From Actinacidiphila sp965342175 (lineage in GTDB: Bacteria; Actinomycetota; Actinomycetes; Streptomycetales; Streptomycetaceae), in assembly GCF_965342175.1 (NCBI RefSeq), contig NZ_CBDRBL010000021.1, positions 1-64,000 on the forward strand: a DNA stretch of 64,000 nt, written 5' to 3'. The notes under the pieces were generated by a model, which worked only from the letters and a program-made list of their open reading frames with translations, was not told where the DNA came from and ran no database searches. How positions within the stretch are numbered: the first letter of the stretch is position 1; each line of letters opens with the position of its first letter. Made by a program: the position numbers and the translations under genes. Shown in pieces: positions 59,432 through 64,000 of this stretch.

Positions 59432-59986
59432 TCAGAACTCGAACTCCACGTAGTCGATGTCGGTGAAGTCGACCTGGAGGCCCTGGGCGCGGCGGCCCCG
59501 GTCCCTGAAATAGATCTCCTGCAGTCCCTCCGCCGCGATGGCGCGCAGCTGCGCCTCCCCCGCGCCCGCGGACTGGGCGGTGAAGAGGCGGGCCGCGTAG
59601 TCGGGGGGCAGGGCCTGGGTCACGAGGCGGATGCGGGCGTCGTCCGTGGAGCCCGGGGCGGCCGTGAACCCGAAGCGGGCCCGGGTCTCGATGACGATGC
59701 CGCCGGTCGTGGCCGCGCGCCGCCGGGCGCGCTCGCGGACGCGGGGCTGCCACCGCCTGCGGACCTCGTCCTCGAGGCGGGCGGCGAGGTCCCCCCGCGG
59801 GCGTCTGATCTGGCCCGTCAGGTAGCGCTCGACGGTGCGCTGTGAGACGCCCAGCAGCGCGGCGACCGCCCTGGTGCCCTTCTCCTGCTTGACCAGGAAG
59901 CGCATCTGGGCCTGTGCCGACTTGGGCACGGGCCGCGTGAAGGTCTTCGCCGCGGCCTTGTCGAGGCTGTCGCCGAGCGTGCCCAC
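59432..59986 (-). CDS. tpg: Telomere terminal protein Tpg
   Basis: A 184-aa protein of the size typical for Streptomyces Tpg. It has a helix-turn-helix-like segment (VAALLGVSQRTVERYLTGQI, residues about 42-61), an Arg-rich region, and a C-terminal domain ending in VDFTDIDYVEFEF. Tpg is covalently attached to the 5' ends of linear Streptomyces replicons and primes end patching. GTG 59986 follows GGAGAG. It lies nine bases after tap, as in known tap-tpg operons. Its presence means that this replicon is, or recently was, linear. Confidence 0.94.
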   Translation of the reverse strand: MGTLGDSLDKAAAKTFTRPVPKSAQAQMRFLVKQEKGTRAVAALLGVSQRTVERYLTGQIRRPRGDLAARLEDEVRRRWQPRVRERARRRAATTGGIVIETRARFGFTAAPGSTDDARIRLVTQALPPDYAARLFTAQSAGAGEAQLRAIAAEGLQEIYFRDRGRRAQGLQVDFTDIDYVEFEF

Positions 59987-59995
59987 GGGGCTCTC

Positions 59996-62065
59996 CTATT
60001 CTCCGTCGAGTGCGGCGTCGCCGCCCTTGATGTGGCGGGCGGGGTTGTGGCCGTCCTCCAGCAGCTCGACGGCCCACAGGAGGGGCTGGGTGCCCTCGTG
60101 CTTGACCATCCCGGGCGAGACGCCGAGCCGGAAACCGCCCGGCAGCGGCTTGCCGTCCGGCGTACGCGGCAGGAAGTCCAGCGGGCTCGGGCCGTCGGAG
60201 AGGTACACCGCGCAGTCGGAGAGCACCGCGACCGGGAAGAGGCCCGCGGCGGCGAAGCGGACCATCTTGCGGTGCATGTTGACGCGTGCCGTGGCGATGA
60301 CCGCGGCGCGGATGTCAGGGCGCCACGTGGGGCGGTCGAGGGCGGGCCAGCGCTCCCCCGGGCGGTAACCGGCGCCCTGGGGGCGCTCACGGAGCTTGCC
60401 GATGCCGCCCTTGACCGTGGCTTTGACGGCCGAGAGGAGTGCGGCGCGTGCCGGGTCGGCGGCCTTGTGGTGTTCCATCGCGGTCAGGAACTCGGCCTCG
60501 GACATACCCGGGACGACGCCGAGTTCGGCCATGGTCGTCATATAGGCGTCGCGCAGGCGGCCGTACCAGGCGTCGAGGTACGCGCCGTGTTCGGGTCGGA
60601 CGTACGCCTCGACCGGGCGCACCTCATGGCCGAGTTCGACGGCATAGGCCACGGTGGGGGTGGCGTACCAGGCGGGGCCCTCGGGGCGGGCGCCGTCAGG
60701 GGTGAAGGGGTTCGGCAGGCGCGGGTCGACGTCGACGTGGGAGAGGTCGACGAGCCAGGAGCCGGGCAGCGCCTTGTCGAACTGCGGGGCTCGGACGTGG
60801 ACGGCTGCGCCCAGTCCGACGTTCAGCCGGTTGGCGGCGGCGGCGAAGGCCATGTTGACGTCGATTCCGACCGCGAATCTCCGGCCGCACTCGTCGTCGG
60901 CGAGCAGTTGCGGGTCCCGGATCCAGTCGAAGGCCTCCTCGTCGAGGACCTCGCCCGGGGTGCGGCGGTGTCCCCGCGCGAACCGCGAGGCCACAGCGGG
61001 GTGTTCGTCCGGGGCCTCGGGGGGCGCCGGGTCCACGGGTTCCGTGAGGGCTCCTGGGTTCGGTGCGGATACCCAGGCGCCGGTCGCCTGGTCCCTGACG
61101 GCACGGGTCGGCGGGCGCAGGGCCGTCATGAGCTCCAGCCCGGTCACGGCGGTGGACCCTCGCGGGGTCAGGACGCGTCGCGCGTACTCCGTGAGGAGCT
61201 CGGCGAGTTCGGGGGGCGGAAGACGTTCGGCGTCGCCCCAGGAACGGCTGTCGAGGGCGCCCCAGGGCAGGACGGCGAGTTGCACGCACTGGCGCCTGCC
61301 GTCCTGCGCCGGCCGGTAGACACGGGCCCAGGGGCCGAAGCCGCGGCGGGTGAGCTGCCACTTGGCGCGGGTGATCTGCCGGACGACCGTGTGGTCCGCG
61401 GGCAGGCGCAATGCCCGCCGGTCCTCCAGACGGGTGGGCAGGCCGAGGCGCTCGGCGGCCGGGGCCGTCAGGACGATGAGGGGATCGGAGTCCTTGCCGT
61501 TGCGGTGCAGCCGCGGCGCCCCCAGTCGCGCCTCGGAGAGCGCCCAGGTGACGAGCGAGGGGACATCGGTCGCGGGGCACGACAGCACGAGGCCGTCGGC
61601 GCAGTAGGCGGTGCCGTCACCGTCCAGCACAGCGAGCGGGCCGTGGGCGAAACGCGGGTCGGACGCGGTGGGTTCGGGCTCCGGTCCGCGCCGCGCGGGA
61701 GCGGTCGTCGGGCGCACCCGGGCGGTGGGGGCGGGCGCGGGCGGCGCGGCGGCGGGGGGCGTGGACGCTGGGGCGGCGGGCGCCGGCCCAAGTTCCGGGG
61801 TACGAGTGGGTTCCACGGACCCGAGCTGGGCGGCGATCCCGTCCAGGAGTCTGGCGTACGCGGATCGGGTGGCTCCCTGCGGCTCGCTGCGCCCGGCCTC
61901 CCACCCCGCCACCGTCGTCCGCGTCACGTCGAGCGCCGCGGCCACCTCCGCCTGCGTGAGGCCGTACTCCGTGCGCAGCCTGGCGCGTTCGGCGGGCTCG
62001 GGCAGGCGGGTCCGCCGCGGCCCCGACTCGAGGAGGGCGTCGACGGGATCGGACGTGCTGGCCAT
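59996..62065 (-). CDS. tap: Telomere-associated protein Tap
   Basis: A 689-aa protein. The N-terminal XRE-like HTH is RTEYGLTQAEVAAALDVTRT with TVAGWEAGRSEPQ. A Pro/Ala linker (residues about 85-135) follows, then a long C-terminal region with motifs such as FAVGIDVNMAFAAAANRLNV and LSDCAVYLSDGPSPLDFLP. Tap binds the 3' overhang of telomeres and recruits Tpg to the end. ATG 62065; the 3' end is coupled to tpg. Confidence 0.93.
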   Translation of the reverse strand: MASTSDPVDALLESGPRRTRLPEPAERARLRTEYGLTQAEVAAALDVTRTTVAGWEAGRSEPQGATRSAYARLLDGIAAQLGSVEPTRTPELGPAPAAPASTPPAAAPPAPAPTARVRPTTAPARRGPEPEPTASDPRFAHGPLAVLDGDGTAYCADGLVLSCPATDVPSLVTWALSEARLGAPRLHRNGKDSDPLIVLTAPAAERLGLPTRLEDRRALRLPADHTVVRQITRAKWQLTRRGFGPWARVYRPAQDGRRQCVQLAVLPWGALDSRSWGDAERLPPPELAELLTEYARRVLTPRGSTAVTGLELMTALRPPTRAVRDQATGAWVSAPNPGALTEPVDPAPPEAPDEHPAVASRFARGHRRTPGEVLDEEAFDWIRDPQLLADDECGRRFAVGIDVNMAFAAAANRLNVGLGAAVHVRAPQFDKALPGSWLVDLSHVDVDPRLPNPFTPDGARPEGPAWYATPTVAYAVELGHEVRPVEAYVRPEHGAYLDAWYGRLRDAYMTTMAELGVVPGMSEAEFLTAMEHHKAADPARAALLSAVKATVKGGIGKLRERPQGAGYRPGERWPALDRPTWRPDIRAAVIATARVNMHRKMVRFAAAGLFPVAVLSDCAVYLSDGPSPLDFLPRTPDGKPLPGGFRLGVSPGMVKHEGTQPLLWAVELLEDGHNPARHIKGGDAALDGE

Positions 62066-62081
62066 GCGGCGGCGGGCTCCT

Positions 62082-62503
62082 TCACTGCTTCAGTCCTGGC
62101 CTGATCCGACGGAGGCGGCGGGGTTCCGCGTCGAGGAATTCGCGCAGGTGCTGCCTCGTGAGGATACGGGCCAGGGCGTGTCCCGGGGGCGGCGGCAGCC
62201 CGCGTTCCGGTGCCCGGGGCAAGCGCCGTGCGGGTGCCGGGGCGAAGACGTACGTGTCGCCGTTGCGGCCATCGGGGCGGCTGCCGCGGCCTCGAATTCA
62301 CCGACGCGGACCCGGCCGTCGACGAACACCGGCAGGAAGTCCCCGTGCCGCGCGACCGCCCGAGACGAGAAGCGCCGGGCACGGGGCGCGCTCTCCTCGA
62401 CCGCGCGCCGCCGCGCTGTGCCTGTCGCGCGTCCATCACCGGCATCCCCGGCCCTCCCTCCACTGCCGCCACCGGCCCCGGGCCCGTTCCCCGTCAGTTC
62501 CAC
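62082..62503 (-). pseudogene. Frameshifted gene upstream of tap, unknown
   Basis: Two coding-like pieces in different frames. ARHGDFLPVFVDGRVRVGEF runs to about 62290; then, shifted by one, GRNGDTYVFAPAPARRLP to LREFLDAEPRRLRRIRPGLKQ and TGA at 62082-62084. Adding a single base near 62283-62292 joins them to about 140 aa. The stop lies 16 bases before tap. The start is uncertain (GTG 62503). No family recognised; it may be a third member of the tap-tpg operon. Confidence 0.5.
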
Positions 62504-62570
62504 CGCACTTTATCGTCCGCGTCAGACGGCTGCCGCGCAGCGACGCCTCGTAGAAGGGGCCCGCACTAAC

Positions 62571-63026
62571 GTGTCGTCCATGGAGGACCTGCTGGGCTGT
62601 CTGATCCTCGCGGCCGTGCTGGCCTCGGCCATGAGCGCGTCGGGCCGGCTGGCCCGTGTCCTGCGGCTCCGCGGTGCCGCCGGGCACGCGGTCGCCGCCG
62701 CCCTTGCGTTTTGCGAGGAGGCGTTCCGTGTCACCTCCCACGAGGCTCATCAGGAGATGCGCGCCCAGGCCGAACGCGGGCTGCCCTTCGAGGCTCCGGA
62801 CGAGCCGTCGCGGCCCGGGCGGCTCACCCGGCCGCACGCCCGGCACGGGGGCCGCGCACGTGGATCTCCCGGCTGCGGCGGCGCCGCTGACCGGTCACCC
62901 CGGGCGATTCCGGGAAGCTCGCGGCGTGGCGGCGCAGGACGGGTCCATCGTCTCGCACACCCGCGCACGTTCCGCCCGGCCGCTCCTCTCCGCTCCTATC
63001 CGCTCCGATCCGGTCAGGGACGGTAG
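62571..63026 (+). CDS. Small membrane-associated protein, unknown
   Basis: Starts GTG 62571 or ATG 62580 (MEDLLGCLILAAVLASAMSA, a hydrophobic helix) followed by an amphipathic region with SHEAHQEMRAQAERGLPFEA. As read, the frame runs to 63026 with a poor tail that overlaps the next gene by 13 bases. One frame over, WISRLRRRR ends at TGA 62888-62890, which looks like the natural terminus and suggests another one-base error. Function unknown. Confidence 0.45.
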   Translation: MSSMEDLLGCLILAAVLASAMSASGRLARVLRLRGAAGHAVAAALAFCEEAFRVTSHEAHQEMRAQAERGLPFEAPDEPSRPGRLTRPHARHGGRARGSPGCGGAADRSPRAIPGSSRRGGAGRVHRLAHPRTFRPAAPLRSYPLRSGQGR

Positions 63027-63847
63027 ACGGCGCCCGGCTGCGGGGTGCCCGGCGCGAGGAGCTGGGGAACGGTCACGAAGGTGAAGCCGCGCTTCTTGAG
63101 CGCGTCGATGATGTCGGGCACGGCCTTGAGTGTGCCGCGGTAGCCCTTGGAGGTCGGGCCGGGGACGACGTCATGGAGCAGGATGATGCCGTCACGGTCG
63201 GCCTGGTCCAGGACGCGCTTGGTGATCAGGGCGGAGTCGCTGGTCTCGTAGTCCTTGGCGGTGACGCTCCACAGCACCTCGGACAGGCCCATCTCGCGCG
63301 CGATCTCCTGGACGGTGTCGTTGGTGCGTCCCTGCGGCGGGCGCACGAGGGTGGGACGACGACCGGTGATCCGCTCTATGGCGTCGTCGGGACGGCGCAG
63401 CTCCTCGCGGATCTCCTTGGGATCGATCTCCGGGAGGATCTTGTGCGACCAGGTGTGGCTGGCCACTTCGTGCCCCTCGGCGGCCATGCGCTTGACCATG
63501 TCCGGGTAGCGCTCGACGTGCTTCTTCCCGAGCAGGAAGAAAGTGGCGTGCACCTGCTTGTCCTTCAGGACGTCGAGCAGCTTCGCCGTGTTCTTGCTGG
63601 GCCCCGCGTCGAAGGTGAGCGCGATGCACTTGGCCTTGCGGCAGTCGACGCTGCCGAACGCGCCCTTACCGGTCGTGCCGGCCTCCTGCCGTACGGTGCT
63701 GGGCGAGGTGGTGTGCACGCGGGTGCAGCCGGTGAGTGCCAGCGCGAGCGCAAGCAGCGCCGCGGGCGCCGCTGCCCATCCGGCTCTGCGGACGGTCCCT
63801 GCGGGGGCGGAGGCCGAATGAGTGGGCAGGGAACGTCGAAATCGCAT
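63014..63847 (-). CDS. Polysaccharide deacetylase lipoprotein (NodB domain)
   Basis: A 277-aa exported enzyme. A signal peptide with a lipobox (LALALTGC, Cys about residue 40) follows a basic n-region. The NodB domain has IALTFDAGPS (motif 1, catalytic Asp), HTWSHKIL (motif 2, metal His pair), RPPQGRTND (motif 3), and LHDVVPG near the end (motif 5). ATG 63847 is preferred over an upstream extension. Deacetylates peptidoglycan or chitin-like chains at the cell surface. Confidence 0.93.
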   Translation of the reverse strand: MRFRRSLPTHSASAPAGTVRRAGWAAAPAALLALALALTGCTRVHTTSPSTVRQEAGTTGKGAFGSVDCRKAKCIALTFDAGPSKNTAKLLDVLKDKQVHATFFLLGKKHVERYPDMVKRMAAEGHEVASHTWSHKILPEIDPKEIREELRRPDDAIERITGRRPTLVRPPQGRTNDTVQEIAREMGLSEVLWSVTAKDYETSDSALITKRVLDQADRDGIILLHDVVPGPTSKGYRGTLKAVPDIIDALKKRGFTFVTVPQLLAPGTPQPGAVYRP

Positions 63848-63951
63848 GAACGAGAAGATACACGGGGGTATACGCACCGTTCATACCGGGGCCTTGTCCG
63901 CGCATACCCGCTCAATTCTGACGTGTATGCCTCAAACATATAGTGGCGCCC

Positions 63952-64000
63952 ATGTCCATCGGTCACACCCTCCTCGGCCTCCTCGAATCCGGCCCGCGCC
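63952..64000 (+). CDS. PadR-family regulator, 5' end only
   Basis: The first 16 codons read MSIGHTLLGLLESGPR, the usual beginning of PadR wHTH regulators in Streptomyces. The gene runs off the window. CATATAG just upstream resembles a -10 box. Divergent from the deacetylase. Confidence 0.75.
   Translation, partial: MSIGHTLLGLLESGPR

Overview
The window is high-GC DNA (very high G+C at third codon positions, GTG starts common, GGAGG-type ribosome sites) of a Streptomyces or close relative. A tap-tpg pair (59432-62065), which encodes proteins that cap linear replicon ends, shows that the replicon is or was linear. The window is therefore probably a chromosome arm or a large linear plasmid.

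Region 1 (about 409-35070) is an arsenic island of about 34.6 kb. Its ends carry a direct repeat made from the 3' end of a pirin gene: a remnant at 409-462, and the intact gene at the right (35012-35938). Inside lie (a) an arsR/SDR pair, a flavoprotein and a small Cys-pair protein; (b) an arseno-organic (arsenopolyketide) biosynthetic cluster: an iterative type I PKS (KS-AT-DH-ER-KR-ACP-ACP), a KAS III-like enzyme, a DedA membrane protein, a phosphonopyruvate-decarboxylase homologue, an ArsR regulator, a DHA2 exporter, a CTP-synthase-C-terminal-like protein, a Tat-exported molybdopterin oxidoreductase, an EPSP-synthase homologue, a phosphoglycerate-mutase homologue, a 135-aa protein and a PiT permease; and (c) detoxification genes: arsR copies, a second flavoprotein with an in-frame TGA, an ArsI/CadI metalloenzyme, an MFS pump, and a divergent arsR-acr3-(arsO remnant) / arsC-arsT locus. 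From memory, the order of (b) matches the Streptomyces lividans/coelicolor cluster reported to make arseno-organic metabolites. The inferred logic is that arsenate is joined to an enolpyruvate by the AroA-like enzyme, rearranged to a C-As bond by the mutase-like enzyme, decarboxylated, and combined with a reduced polyketide chain. The ArsR proteins would sense arsenite.

Region 2 (35-59 kb) is ordinary chromosome-arm gene content: pirin, an AhpD-like protein, D-cysteine desulfhydrase-like enzyme, small membrane proteins, TetR/SnoaL, an ABC-2-like membrane protein, SRPBCC proteins, a HAD phosphatase overlapping a GH65 phosphorylase, an MFS/MarR/aldo-keto reductase group, an alpha/beta hydrolase, an Old Yellow Enzyme, a GNAT, and an SDR/LysR pair bracketed by a GTGACAAC repeat family. 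Several remnants (aldo-keto reductase, TetR, CoA-disulfide reductase-like) show gene decay.

Region 3 (59.4-64 kb) has tpg, tap, a frameshifted gene upstream of tap, a polysaccharide deacetylase lipoprotein and the first codons of a PadR regulator. Several genes are broken by single missing bases in G/C-rich stretches. These may be real mutations or read errors and should be checked before the genes are called dead.
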